From Dallia pectoralis (lineage: Eukaryota; Chordata; Actinopteri; Esociformes; Umbridae), in contig CM055748.1 of the NCBI GenBank assembly GCA_029465975.1, positions 14,642,627 through 14,706,626 on the forward strand: DNA of 64,000 nucleotides. The letters are read 5' to 3'. Positions within the stretch are counted from its first letter, which is position 1. Each line of letters begins with the position of its first letter. The position numbers and the translations under genes are program-made. Positions 1 through 11,441 of this stretch are shown here, piece by piece. Below the pieces are notes generated by a model. It made no database searches, was not told the DNA's origin, and saw nothing but the letters and a program-made list of their open reading frames with translations.

Positions 1-117
1 TACGAACAATTACGCCATTTAAGAACACATTCGTGAATTTGAGTAAGACTTTTCTTAGGACCTTTCTTAGGAACGAATTTAAGAAATAACTTCGGAAAAC
101 ATTGAAGAATATGGCCC
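1..117 (-). mobile_element. Terminal fragment of a Harbinger-like DNA transposon
   Basis: The reverse complement of this stretch matches 57170-57285 almost base for base and ends in the same terminus, TTGAAGAATATGGCCC. It is therefore one end of the element that is complete at 57170-58509. The rest lies outside the window. There is no coding capacity here. Confidence 0.75.
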
Positions 118-557
118 ATAGACCAAAGTAACAAAATTGGCGAACAGTCAGAAAATTTTCAAATTGGAAATAGTCAAACTTGACGTTTAGCCTAGAGTCT
201 ATAGAAAGCAAAGGAGCATAGCAGCTTTTTTTATTGTAATTGCTCACCACCAAACTAATAGTTTTCACTGTATTTTACGAAGTAGTCGAGAACGTTTCAG
301 GTTGGCTCTTAGAGATAAAGGAGGACACTTCTCCATGTGAAAAATACACATTTGCTGTCCAATCTTGTCGGAGACTTGGAGTTTGGCAGACAAGAAAGTC
401 CTATACGCAAATCTGACGTTTCTCAGCAGGGACTTGACAGCGAAGTAAGCGGCTGTTTTCTTGGAGACTTCAGCGCTATAGTCGGAAGCTCTATTGTGTT
501 TTTGGCGCTAACATTTTTTTGTATTGAAACATTTTTATTGAGAGAATAAAAAATTAT
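118..557. other. Unassigned non-coding stretch
   Basis: A 70-codon open frame (337-549, plus) lacks any recognisable motif, splice context or repeat relationship. I see no gene or known element here. Confidence 0.4.
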
Positions 558-735
558 TGATGGCTATTCCATCTGCCCGTCCTCTAGTATTATGGCTGTT
601 CCATCTGTCCATCCTCTAGGGTTATCTATTGATGGCTGTTCCATCTGTCCATCCTCCTGTGTTATCTATTGATGGCTGTTCCATCTGCCCATCCTCCTGT
701 GTTATCTATTGATGGCTGTTCCATCTGCCCGTCCA
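558..735. repeat. 40-bp tandem repeat, about 4 units
   Basis: The unit begins GATGGCTGTTCCATCTGCCC and ends GTTATCTATT. The first unit is shortened and the others differ by a few substitutions. Confidence 0.85.
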
Positions 736-779
736 GCCAGGCGTTTAACTTTTCCAGCCAACTACTGGATATAGAAAAA

Positions 780-1258
780 CACTGCACAACGGAGGTCACT
801 GCTCTGCCAATCTGGACTATTGTATGATTAGCTGCAGACCCTTTTAATTGCCAAGGGAGTAACGTCCATAATCGTTACCGCAGCCTACATTCCCCCAGAT
901 GTTTCAGCTAAGCTAGCGAGGAAAGAACTGCAGGCTTCCATTATCATACAACAAACCGCTAATCCCGATGCCGTTATGACTGTTGCAGGGGATTTTAACC
1001 ACTCCAGCCTGAAAAAAGTTCCCAAATTCCACCAAAATGTTTCCAGCGCCAGAAGAGAAGACATTACACTAACATTCAAGAGGCTTACAAAGCCACCTAC
1101 ATTGGTCAGTCTGATCACCTTTCACTGTTCATGGTATCAAAGTACCTACCCATCATCAAGCGTTTGAAACCTACAGTGAGGACAATCAAAGTGTGACCTG
1201 AGGGGTCAGACTCATCACTACAGCTCCAGTTTCAACACACAGATTGGAGTCTGTTTGC
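780..1258 (+). pseudogene. Rex1/CR1-like LINE endonuclease fragment (decayed)
   Basis: Translation in shifting frames gives an APE-type endonuclease segment: a block with AAYIPPD near 880, then GDFNHS near 988, then GQSDHLSLF near 1110-1130, followed by the linker to the reverse transcriptase. GDFNH and SDH carry catalytic residues of the exonuclease-endonuclease-phosphatase fold. At least two frame changes and a lost segment make it non-functional. The family matches the LINE piece at 40950-41960. It runs directly into the 45-bp minisatellite, which is built from its own coding sequence. Confidence 0.65.
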
Positions 1259-1539
1259 CACTAAGACTACCACTGACTCCCATATTGAATCATATACATC
1301 CTCCACTCAGACTACCACTGACTCCCATATTGAATCATATACATCCCCTACTCAGACTACCACTGACTCCCATATTGAATCATATACATCCTCCATTCAG
1401 ACTACCACTGACTCCCATATTAACATTGAATCATATACATCCTCCACTCAGACTACCACTGACTCCCATATTGAATCATATACATCCTCCATTCAGACTA
1501 CCACTGACTCCCATATTAACATAACAATCATATACATCT
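1259..1539. repeat. 45-bp minisatellite grown from LINE coding sequence
   Basis: About six units of AGACTACCACTGACTCCCAT plus ATTGAATCATATACATCC and a short joint, some with a 6-base insertion. In the frame of the preceding LINE fragment the unit reads TTTDSHIESYTSS, the natural continuation of that protein. The array is thus an expansion of a 15-codon coding block. Confidence 0.85.
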
Positions 1540-1666
1540 TTTTTGTGATTTTTTTTCAAAATTATGGTGGAAAATAAGTATTTGGTCAAATACAAAAGAT
1601 TATCTCAATACTTTGTTATACACCCCTTGTTGGCAATGACAGAGGTAAAATGTTTTCTGTAAGTCT
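1540..1666 (-). mobile_element. Tc1-like transposon, left part (interrupted)
   Basis: Contains the subterminal Tc1 sequence of fish, with GGTGGAAAATAAGTATTTGG and GTTGGCAATGACAGAGGT. The rest resumes at 6144 after the L2 insertion, giving a single Tc1 split by about 4.5 kb. The outer inverted repeat is mostly missing, where the minisatellite abuts. Confidence 0.8.
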
Positions 1667-1951
1667 CCAGCTCGCCTGCTCTCCAGCCAGCCTGCTCTCC
1701 AGCTGTTAGTTCCTGTTTCCTGTTTGCTCCAACTGGACGCGCCGCACGCGGCTGCTCCTGCCTACCTAGATTTAGTTTTACCTAGCTTTAGTTTTCTCGT
1801 TCGTACTTATATAATTACTTGCTTAATTTCCCTGATTTTGTTTTACAGTTTACAAACTTATCCGAACATTTACCGGGACCTTCCTGTGTCTCCGTCTGGA
1901 TAAGTCGTGCTACTCATCTGCGCACTAGAAAGTTAAGTACTCGTTTGTGTT

Positions 1952-2848
1952 ATGCCTTTTCACTGTAGTCGGTGTACTTTTAACCTGAAGGAGAACTACC
2001 GCCTTCAAGAGAAGATAGCGAAGTTAGAGTCTCGGTTACAGGTGCATGTGTCAGGGAAGGCTTATGGTAGAGTAGACAGGCAAGCTATTGCGCCTGTGCC
2101 ACTAGGAACACAGCATAGAGCTAGCCCCTCGGCACAGCCCTGGCAGCCGGGCAACTCCTTCAAGTCTTTCTCGGCTACTGGAAAGAATTGCAACCGACCG
2201 GCGAAAATTAGTCTTTCCAACCGATTTTCTCCCTTCGAGTCGGAACCACTGCCCGAGCCGTGCTCTGATGGGAACGAACGGCTTGCAATTTCTGCTGGCA
2301 GCCCGGAAAAACTGAAAACGCTAGTTATTGGCGATTCCATTACTCGCAGTATTAGATTAGAGGATCAACCAGCGATCATTCATTGTTTACCGGGGGGCAG
2401 GGCCACCGACGTAGCCGCTAATCTGGAGTTGGTGCTAGCGAAGTCTAAAACTGGAAAGCGTAGGGAGTATAGAGATATTGTTATTCACGTTGGCACTAAC
2501 GATGTTAGGATGAGGCAGTCAGAGGTTACGAAGCAGAACCTAGCGTTAGCGTGTAGTTTAGCTAAAAAGATGTGTCGGCATCGAGTAATAGTCTCTGGCC
2601 CCCTGCCAGCTAGGGGCAGTGATGAGATCTACAGCAGACTCTCACAGCTCAATCGCTGGCTGAAGACGGAGTTCTGCCCGTCGCAATCGATAGGTTACGT
2701 GGATAATTGGCCAGGTTTTTGGGACTCGCCCAGGAACAGGGTCAAGCCTGAGCTGCTGAAGAGCGACGGACTCCATCCTAGCTGGAGAGGTGCTCTTCTT
2801 TTGTCTAGGAATATAGCTAGGAGACTCACTCCTATAGTGTTAACATGA
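1952..2848 (+). CDS. L2 LINE ORF1 with SGNH/GDSL-type esterase domain
   Basis: A complete 298-codon frame. Residues 10-28 form a short helical, possibly coiled-coil, start. Residues about 60-110 are low-complexity and basic. From about residue 120 the SGNH hydrolase blocks appear in order: VIGDSITRSI (nucleophile Ser), the turn after PGGRATD (Gly), HVGTNDV (Asn), and SDGLHPSWRG near the end (Asp/His). Such esterase-type ORF1 proteins are known from CR1 and L2 LINEs; a role in RNP assembly or membrane interaction is proposed, not proven. No internal stop is seen and all four blocks are present, so it may have been active recently. ORF2 starts six bases after its stop. Confidence 0.85.
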   Translation: MPFHCSRCTFNLKENYRLQEKIAKLESRLQVHVSGKAYGRVDRQAIAPVPLGTQHRASPSAQPWQPGNSFKSFSATGKNCNRPAKISLSNRFSPFESEPLPEPCSDGNERLAISAGSPEKLKTLVIGDSITRSIRLEDQPAIIHCLPGGRATDVAANLELVLAKSKTGKRREYRDIVIHVGTNDVRMRQSEVTKQNLALACSLAKKMCRHRVIVSGPLPARGSDEIYSRLSQLNRWLKTEFCPSQSIGYVDNWPGFWDSPRNRVKPELLKSDGLHPSWRGALLLSRNIARRLTPIVLT

Positions 2849-2854
2849 GATAGG

Positions 2855-5415
2855 GTGCAGGTCAGGCAGCAGGCTGTTAGCCAGCCTGCTAGTCTAGTGG
2901 GATCTGCTGATAGCATAGCCAGAGCAGTCAGCAAACCCTGCACCATCGACACCGTCATTAAAACTAGGCTCAATAAAATAATGAAAGGTAGTGTTAATAA
3001 AAGCAACCTTATTAATATAAGGCCATCAATTAGTCCAGTCATAAATAAAACTGACATTAACATCTCATATCTAAAAATAGGTCTCCTAAATATTAGATCA
3101 CTTACCTCAAAAGCAATTACAGTAAATGAATTAATTACTGAACATAAATTAGACCTAATTGCCCTGTGTGAAACCTGGCTTAAGCCTGATGAATTTATTC
3201 CTTTAAATGAAGCTTCCCCTCCAGGTTACACCAGTGATCAGATTCCCTGTGCATCCCGTAAAGGGGGGGGTGTTGCTAATATTTATGCTACACAATATAA
3301 TCTTTCATTAAAACAAATCACTGGGTTTGTGTCTTTTGAAGTATTACTTATGAGAACAAATCAGGGGAATACCTCGTTTTTGATAGCTACTATCTACAGG
3401 CCTCCTGGGCCGTACACATTGTTCCTAAGTGAGTTTCCAGAATTCTTGTCCAACATTGTAGTCATGGCAGATTCAATTTTAATCGCTGGTGATTTTAACA
3501 TCCATATGGAAAATACCAATGACCCTCTTCAAAAGGCATTTAGTGCCATAATTGACTCGGTAGGTTTTCTCCAGCATGTCTCAGGACCTACGCACTGTCA
3601 CAATCATACTTTAGATTTAGTGTTGTCAAAGGGAATAAATGTAATTGATCTAACTATTTTTCCTCAAAATCCTGGTTTATCTGACCATAATCTTATAACA
3701 TTTAGCATTAAAACAAGTGACACTTTTGCCCCCCAGGTAGGGATCTTTAAAACCTGTTGCATAAATTCTACGACTACTAATAAATTTATTGACGCACTTC
3801 CAGGCTCGTTCGGTCGGCTAAATGATGGTAGAGCTACATCATCTATACACAATCAAATAGAGGATCTAAACGATATACTGCGTAAGACTTTAGATGCTGT
3901 GGCACCCCTAAAAACAAAACCAATACGAAATAAGAAACTTGCTCCGTGGTACACTGACACTACTAGAACACTTAAGCAAGCCTCCAGAAAATTGGAGCGA
4001 AAGTGGCGCTCCACGAAGTTAGAAGTATTTAGACTAGCCTGGATTGATAGTACTGTGCTATACCGCAAATCACTTATAAGTGCTCGATCAGCCTACTTAT
4101 CTAATCTAATCGACACAAACAAAAATAATCCTAAATTTCTTTTTGACACAATTGCAAAACTCACTAAAAAGCAATGTTTAACCAATGAAGTGGGTCTTCA
4201 CTTTAGTTGTGATGAAAAAATAATCAACATTAGAAAAGAAATTGCAAATTGTACCCTTAACTGCCTCAGTTCTCAAATACTTTGTTGTCCTGAGAGCCCG
4301 CAGAGCTGCCCTGATTTAGTTTCAATGGCGACTCTTGAATCTTTTGTACCTGTGTCTCTTGAAACATTTACAAAATTAATAAATAGTTCAAAATCAACCA
4401 ACTGTCAACTAGACCCAATTCCAACTAAATTACTTAAGGAGTTACTTCCTGTGCTTGGCCCATCAATGTTGAACATAATATATTGCTCCCTGTCCTCCGG
4501 ATCAGTGCCAACCTCACTAAAAATTGCAGAAATTAAGCCTCTGCTAAAAAAATGTAACTTAGATCCAGACGGACATCCTAAAAAACTACCGACCAATATC
4601 AAACCTCCCAGAAAAATCTGTCTCACTACAACTTACGGCGTTTCTGAAGACAAATAATATATATGAAAAACTTCAGTCCGGTTTTAGATCCCATCATAGC
4701 ACTGAGACTGCACTTGTTAAGGTGGTAAACGACCTTTTATTGGCTTCTGACAAGGGTTCTGCATCTCTCCTATTGCTTCTTGATCTTAGTGCTGCCTTTG
4801 ACACTATTGATCACTCCCTTCTCTTGGAGAGATTAGAGACCCTTGTTGGGCTAAGAGGACATGTTCTCGATTGGTTTAGATCTTATTTATCAGATAGACT
4901 TCAGTTTGTTTGTGTAGATGGCTTATCCTCTAACAAATCAAAGGTATGCTTTGGTGTTCCACAAGGCTCAGTCTTAGGACCACTTCTGTTCTCACTCTAT
5001 ATGTTACCTTTGGGTAATGTAATTTCGAAAACATAATGTCAATTTTCACTGCTATGCCGATGACACGCAGCTGTATATTGCTATGAAACATGGAGAAGCC
5101 CCTAAATTAGCCACTATGGAAGCTTGTGTTTCAGATATACGAAAGTGGATGACAGAGAATTTTCTGCTCCTAAATTCAGATAAAACTGAAATGCTAGTTT
5201 TAGGACCTAAGAAACAGAAAGATTTATTGACAGACCTTACGCTGAACCTAAACGGATGTATAGTCATTTCACAAAAAACTGTCAAAAACCTTGGAGTGAC
5301 CCTTGACCCGGATCTCTCATTTGACGATCACATAAAATATATTTCAAGGACAGCATTTTTCCATCTTCGGAATATTGCAAAAATCAGCAATTATTTATCA
5401 AAAATTGATGCATGA
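2855..5415 (+). pseudogene. L2 LINE ORF2: APE endonuclease plus reverse transcriptase, frameshifted
   Basis: The first 600 codons (2855-4657) hold the endonuclease: LLNIRSL, CETWLKP, IYRPPG, IAGDFNIH, LDLVL and LSDHNLI, i.e. the expected Asn, Glu, Asp and His sites. The RT starts about 4330. A frameshift near 4575 is followed by DLSAAFDTIDH (about 4780), GVPQGSVLGP (about 4955) and, after another shift near 5036, FHCYADDTQLY (about 5047-5080) with the YADD catalytic box. The last open piece (5083-5415) continues the palm and thumb and stops early. At least two frameshifts plus C-terminal loss make it inactive, though every catalytic box can still be read. Confidence 0.88.
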
Positions 5416-6143
5416 TAGTGGGTGGGTGTTTTCCGGCCTATTGGGCCCTGTTTTGGGGTTTACCCTGTTCAGGGCCCCAGCTTCACTGGACCCCCCTGTC
5501 TCATTCTAAGATCTATGCTGCTATATTATGGTGCCGGGGACGTAGGGAACCAGGGTGTCTAACCTTTCCTGTGTCCTGTCTCTACTAACATCTGTCTGGA
5601 CTTGTCCTGGGTTTACCCGTTCATGGCCATTGTCTCACTAACCCCCCTGTCTCCTTTTAAAGTATTATGTTCGGTATACTATTGTGCCGGGAACTAGTGT
5701 CCAACCTTTCCCTGTGTTTGTGTCCACTTCTGTCAGGGGGACCGCTCCAGCTTGGAGCATATGCTGGATCCTCCCTGGGGCCCCTGACTGTGCGGCTGAC
5801 GGAACAGCTGATGCAACCGGAGCTTCTTCCTCCAAGCCTATCAAATCCAACATCCCTCCCGGACATCCCGGACTATTTTGTTTCTCAGTTTTTCACACCT
5901 CGCTTGTTGTATTGTCATAAACTGACCCAGCCCAGCCAGAAGAGGACTGGTGATCCCTCAGAGCCTGGTTCCTCTCTAGGTTTCTTCCTAAACCTGACTT
6001 TCAGGGAGTTTTTCCTAGCCGCCGTGTATCAACTTGTTCAACTTGTTGATGTTTGCTCTGTCGGATTCAGGCTGGTGATTGTAAAAGCACTTTGTGACAA
6101 CTTTTGTTGTAAAAAGGGCTTTATAAATAAATTTGATTGATTG

Positions 6144-6692
6144 GGTTCACACACTGTTGCTGGTATTTTGGCCCATTCTTCCATGCAGATCTAGAGCAGT
6201 GATGTTTCTGGACTGTCACTGGGCAACACGGACTTTCAACTCCCTCTAAAGGTTTTCTATGGTGTTGAGATCTGGAGACTGGCTAGGCCACTCCAGGACC
6301 TGAAAATGCTTCTTATGAAGCCACCCCTTGTTGCCCGGGTGGTGTGTTTGGGATCATTGTCGTGCTGAAAGACCCAGCCATGTTTCATCTTTAATGCCCT
6401 TGCTGATGGAAGGAGGTTTTCACTCAAAATCTCACGATACATGGCCCCATTTATTCTTTCCTTTACACGGATCAGTCGTCCTGGTTTCTTTGCAGAAGAA
6501 GAACAGCCCCAAAGCATGATGTTTCCACCCCATGCTTCACAGTAGGTATGGTGTTCTTTGGATGCAACTCAGCATTCTTCGTCCTCCGAACACAACGAGT
6601 TGAGTTTTTAACCAAAAAGTTATATTTTGGTTTTATCTGATCATATGACATTCTCCCAATCCTCTTCTGGATCATCCAAATGCTCAACAATG
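6144..6692 (-). pseudogene. Tc1-like transposase fragment, right part of the interrupted element
   Basis: Minus-strand translation gives the C-terminal half of a Tc1 transposase: VFQHDNDPKHT (second catalytic Asp), MLWGCSS and the KYNFLVKNS region, with frame changes. The left part of the same element is at 1540-1666. The N-terminal half, beyond 6692, is missing. It cannot transpose. Confidence 0.88.
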
Positions 6693-7242
6693 TAACTCCA
6701 CTCCATGTGTTGTTTTAGCAACTGTTTTACTTAGAGTTTGGTTGTTTTCATTATGCACACCAGTTTTCTGTTAGAGATTAGTACCTGTATTCTGTTTGCT
6801 CGTTTTGTGTTCTAGTTTTCTTGTCATTGTTTCATGTTACGTGTTCATGTAGGTAAGTGTTATGTTGTTCGTACATGTTGCTTTTTTATGCATGATTGCA
6901 AGTCTCTACATTGTGTATTTTGTGTTGAAACACTTGAACCTTTTTACTTATAGTCTTTTCTATACAGATCAAAATCACCAGCGTTAAATCTAAATTGTAT
7001 TAAAAGGGGTTCACTACATACATTGAGAGCCATTAAATAAAAAAAACTGGTCAGAGTTCAAATGCTTGAGAATATGTTTGTATTTAATTTGTCTTTTAGA
7101 TTAATTTAAGAAATCTCAATTATATAATGTATTATTTAGTAACCCCTACGGAGTCGACCCAGTAAAATTGGAAATAAATATGCTGTCGAAGGAAATGTTT
7201 TGGATCCATTTTGAAATGAACAGCTATCTGTCCCTCTATGTT
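6693..7242. other. Unassigned AT-rich stretch
   Basis: I see no coding sequence, tandem repeat or recognisable element ends in this interval. Confidence 0.4.
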
Positions 7243-7624
7243 TGTGCTGGCACTCCCCCTGCCAGAGGAGAGAGGGAGAAATCAAGGACTATTAGATTCA
7301 CCTGTGTTTTGTTTCGCACCTGTTTTCTGTTTGTAGTTAGTCCATGTATATAGTTTGCTTCATTTCAGTTAGTCAGTGTCGGGGCATTGTTTAAGGTACG
7401 TTGTTTTCTAAATAATGCAGGTCTGTTGGCATGTTTGAGTATATGTTCCATGTGTTTAAGTTACCACAGTTATCCTGTTGAATGAATGATCCTCAATTTG
7501 ATCTTCGATTTTGTTTTTCTTTTTTAAGTTCTCAGTTCTAGTTTCTGCTTGCTTGACTCACAAGCTTATTAAGAATCTCTGCGCCTGTGTCCTATCTGTT
7601 ACCTGTCTGGAGCCCGACGTGACA
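7243..7624 (+). mobile_element. Probable Ty3/gypsy-type solo LTR
   Basis: Starts TGTGCTGGCACTCCCCCTGCC and ends GACGTGACA. Internally it resembles 11886-12279 (GGCACTCCCCC, then GATTCACCTGTGTTT and CGCACCTG, ending in GTGACA). A clean target duplication is not visible, so the exact ends are tentative. Confidence 0.5.
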
Positions 7625-7859
7625 CATTTTTAGTTACTTGCATACTGGTATTAATGGCACCGAAAACAGACCCAGATATTTAAATCATACTTAACAAAAA
7701 ACAACATTGTGGTACATAGAAGTTCATTGGCACAATTTGAAGATCTGACTCTGTTTTTGTGGACTTCATAAAAATGTAATTTGTATTTTTGACATGGTCT
7801 TATCAGTCACAATTAGTCATGCCATTTCTTTATATAATTGGTATTTAATCTAAACACCC

Positions 7860-9226
7860 AAGTATTACTTACTTACCATCAATCACATTACTCTTCTCAA
7901 CAGTCTATCTTCCATCGGTATCACACACAATCCATTAGACTGGTTTACATCATACCTCTGCGGCCGCACTCAGTTTATTCACCTCAAGTCTTTTCAATCT
8001 ACTCCTTCCCCTGTCACTTCCGGTGTTCCCCAGGGCTCTGTCCTGGGGCCCCTAATCTTCATTATTTACTTCCTTCCCTTAGGTCACATCCTCCGTAAAT
8101 ATAACATTCACTTCCACTGTTTCGCTGATGACACCCAGCTCTACCACTCTGCCAAACCATCATCCGCTTTCCCCCCTGCATCCCTCAATGATTGCATTTC
8201 TGAAATAAACACCTGGTTCACCCAAACTTCCTCAAATTTAACCGTAACAAAACCTCCTCATTGGCACCAAATCCACTTAATCTAAAACCAATCATTTATC
8301 TCTTGTTAAAGACGACTCCTTCGTTTCACCATACCCCCAGGTCAAGAGTCTGGGCATCATCCCCCCGGGTCAAGAGTCTGGGCGTCGTCCCCCCGGGTCA
8401 AGAGTCTGGGCGTCGTCCCCCTGGTCAAGAGTCTGGGCGTCGTCCCCCCGGGTCAAGAGTCTGGGCGTCGTCCCCCCGGGTCAAGAGTCTGGGCGTCATC
8501 CCACCGGGTCAAGAGTCTGGGCGTCATCCCCCGGGTCAAGAGTCTGGGCGTCATCCCCCCTGGTCAAGAGTCTGGGCGTCATCCCACCGGGTCAAGAGTC
8601 TGGGCGTCATCCCACCGGGTCAAGAGTCTGGGCGTCATCCCACCGGGTCAAGAGTCTGGGCGTCATCCCACCGGGTCAAGAGTCTGGGCGTCATTAATCG
8701 TCCTCGCCCCACCCCCCCACACTGCTGCCATTCTTGTTCACAGTAACTTCCTGCCTAGAGTACTGCTATTCTCTCGTTATTGGGCTCCCTCACAAACATG
8801 TCCATTATCTTCAACTGGTCCAAAATTCATCCGCCCGTATCATAACTCAAACCCCCTCTATCCACCACATCACCCCTGCCCCTTTAACAGCTTCATTGGC
8901 TCCCGGTCCAGTTCCATATTCAATTTAAAAATACTATTCACATTTAAGGCCATCCACAATCTTGCAGCCCCATATTTGTCTGATCTTCTCCACGGTCCCA
9001 CTACCTCCTTCAGATCCTCTAATACACCTGGCTGTCCCCCCTGCCCGGCTCACCACCATGGGGAGTACAGTATTCAGCCGCTCTGCTCCCCGTCTCTGGA
9101 ATTCATTACCACACCAACTCTGAAACATTGATTTATACCACCTTTTTTAAATCACAACTCAAAACACATCTTTTTAAAACAGGCTATTCCATATAAAGTC
9201 AATCGCTCTTCCTCCCTGTCCAGTCT
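7860..9226 (+). pseudogene. L2-like LINE reverse-transcriptase fragment (second family)
   Basis: Shifting frames give PLDWFTSYL, GVPQGSVLGPLIF, PLGHILRKYN and HFHCFADDTQLYHS (FADD catalytic box) at 7940-8150, then the SLGV motif where the 28-bp minisatellite sits, then the C-terminal thumb and tail with KAIHNLA and PYLSDLL (8930-8990) and KTHLF (about 9165). The 3' UTR resumes at 10084 after a piggyBac-like insertion and ends in an ATT-repeat tail near 10212. It is truncated at the 5' end, with several frameshifts. Confidence 0.8.
8337..8697. repeat. 28-bp minisatellite inside LINE coding sequence
   Basis: About 13 units of GTCAAGAGTCTGGGCGTCAT plus CCCACCGG or a variant. Read in the LINE frame the unit encodes VKSLGV(I/V), a conserved reverse-transcriptase motif downstream of the YADD box. 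As 28 is not a multiple of three, successive units change frame. Confidence 0.9.
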
Positions 9227-9230
9227 TTAA

Positions 9231-10079
9231 CCTGTTCTAGACAGCCCTCCCGTCTGCGGGATTTTGCAGTACCTTTTTACAACCACTAGGGATACTTGCA
9301 GTACCCTATACAACCACTACAGCCTCTACACAGATTGCGAAATTCAAAAACGGCGGTTTTATAATATACTACATGCTTTTATAATATACTACAATAGCCA
9401 AAACACAGACCGTTTTATTTGCAATTGAAGATACTGCTAAAGGCGGACGATAACGTCATCACCGTTGCAAACATTTTTAAACCATAGCGATAATATACGA
9501 TAATATTGTACTTACATTAGCTTTTCTTATCCTATAGTCCCAGGGATAATATTAGCATCGTTTATGACCCATAGTAATCCATAATAATCCACATTCGGTC
9601 GAGAATAGAAGTTTTCAACATACAAGACAGTATTTTTCACTGAAAACGGCAGTTTCCGGGTAAGGACTGACTTCGAAATCGAAGCTGAATGGCTAATCTC
9701 CAAGAGGCCGAGATCTCAGTCGCCTGCAGTGTATTTTGTCCGTTTGGGAGGGTTTGGTTCACTCACTCACACACTTCTCTTAAAGAGACATGCTTTAACT
9801 AAAATGACCTAGGGGAACACATATTAAGTGTTTTCAGGTCGACCAGAGATTCAGAGTCTGAGATATACAATTTCAAAGTAACTGAAAAATAAAAAACGTA
9901 TGTTTTTTTGTTATCTCATGCCAGATATTATGTGTTACATTATTCTTTATTAATTGAACATTTCCACAAAATTCTGTTTTATTTTAAATGCCCTTTACCA
10001 AATGTTCCGCAAAATCCATTTAGATTGTGGTGGGTCATTTTAGGCGGAAATTGAGAATTGGGGCCCTGTCAAGAACAGA
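9231..10079. mobile_element. piggyBac-like non-autonomous transposon with TTAA duplication
   Basis: Flanked by TTAA at 9227-9230 and 10080-10083. The ends are inverted: left CCTGTTCTAGACAGCCC, right GGGCCCTGTCAAGAACAG. Removing it and one TTAA rejoins the 3' UTR of the LINE at 7860-9226 with 10084-10212. No transposase is encoded in the 849 bp. Confidence 0.82.
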
Positions 10080-10083
10080 TTAA

Positions 10084-10212
10084 CGTTGTGTATTTTATAT
10101 TTTCTGGTTGTTGTTTTGTCCTGCTTTTAATGTATCCCTGTACAGTGTCCTTGAGTGCCGAGAAAGGTGCCTTTAAATAAAATGCATTTTTTAAATTATT
10201 ATTATTATTAAT
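10084..10212 (+). mobile_element. 3' end and tail of the LINE split by the TTAA element
   Basis: Continuation of the LINE 3' UTR with GCCTTTAAATAAAATGC and a terminal (ATT)n run. Confidence 0.72.
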
Positions 10213-10800
10213 AAAGCTAGAGCTAGCCCTACAATTGATGTATAATTTACTCTGCTCTAACTTATTCCAAAAAATCTAACAGAATATAAACGAATATAGT
10301 AAATATTCGTATTTATTTAATATCTGGTTCCAGTCCACTTACCTGCATTTTCCACCTTTTTATCTGTTATGACAAAGAAAACCACATATATTAAATGTTG
10401 CTATTATAAAAGCTATCTGTATTAATATCCTATTAATTAACTCAAATAAGTTAATCAAGGCACCATAATCCACTTACTCAACATTTTTACAGTTTCACCT
10501 GTAGACAAAGAAAAAAGATTCCTATAATATTACTATAATATTTGTGATATTTTAACAACACGATATTTTTTCTGATCTATATTTAAACAACAGTTCACCT
10601 ATCCTCTTATAGACTCGTAACAGTTTACTTACCTCTGTGATCCGCTGTCTTTTTAGTGAGTTGCTCTGTAAACACATGAGTAATAATGTCACACAAACAT
10701 TGCAGTATTGAACTTTATTATTACAGCTATCTACAAAAACAACACATTATTACACACATTCAACAGTCATATATAATGTGTTTAACCTTTTATTAGGTTA
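10213..10800. other. Unassigned AT-rich stretch
   Basis: I find no coding capacity, splice-flanked exon or recognisable element in this interval. Confidence 0.4.
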
Positions 10801-10814
10801 TACAGGAACAAATA

Positions 10815-11296
10815 ACATTCACACCCACTAGAAGCACTGAGACATTCACACCCACTAGAAGCACTGAGACATTCACACCCACTAGAAGCACTGAGACATT
10901 CACACCCACTAGAAGCACTGAGACATTCACACCCACTAGAAGCACTGAGACATTCAGACCCACTAGAAGCACTGAGACATTCACACCCACTAGAAGCACT
11001 GAGACATTCACACCCAGTAGAAGCACTGAGACATTCACACCCACTAGAAGCACTGAGACATTCAGACCCACTAGAAGCACTGAGACATTCACACCCACTA
11101 GAAGCACTGACACATTCACACCCACTAGAAGCACTGACACATTCACACCCACTAGAAGCACTGAGACATTCACACCCACTAGAAGCACTGACACATTCAC
11201 ACCCACTAGAAGCACTGACACATTCACACCCACTAGAAGCACTGACACATTCACACCCACTAGAAGCACTGACACATTCACACCCACTGGAAGCAC
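10815..11296. repeat. 27-bp minisatellite, about 18 units
   Basis: The unit is CATTCACACCCACTAGAAGC plus ACTGAGA, with ACTGACA variants clustered in the right half. Because 27 is divisible by three, long open frames appear on the minus strand; they are a by-product of the array. Confidence 0.92.
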
Positions 11297-11441
11297 TGAG
11301 ACACACACACACACACATATATATATATGCTCCATACATATATACAAATATAAATATATATATTCTCTAGCCACATATACACACATATATATGCTACGTA
11401 CATATATACATGCTCCATTACATATACACATATATACATAT
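11297..11441. repeat. CA and TA microsatellite tract
   Basis: Alternating (CA)n and (TA)n runs with CATGCTCCATA words. It forms the target site of the LTR that follows. Confidence 0.8.

Larger units (their letters stand above)
1667..6143 (+). mobile_element. Near full-length L2-clade LINE inserted in a Tc1 element
   Basis: Order: about 285 bp of 5' leader, ORF1 with an esterase domain (1952-2848), ORF2 with endonuclease and reverse transcriptase (2855-5415, frameshifted), a 3' UTR of about 700 bp with the segment CTCTAGGTTTCTTCCTAA common to fish L2, and a tail AAATTTGATTGATTG. The tail is the short-repeat end typical of L2 rather than poly(A). Both flanks (1540-1666 and 6144 on) are adjoining parts of one Tc1, so both boundaries are known within a few bases. 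Target duplication is not obvious. The end of the RT domain (about 5416) joins the 3' UTR abruptly, suggesting an internal deletion. Confidence 0.88.

Noticed and set aside
8261..8746. 161-codon proline/serine-rich ORF
   Set aside because: It crosses the 28-bp minisatellite in a LINE; the LINE's own frame changes through the array.
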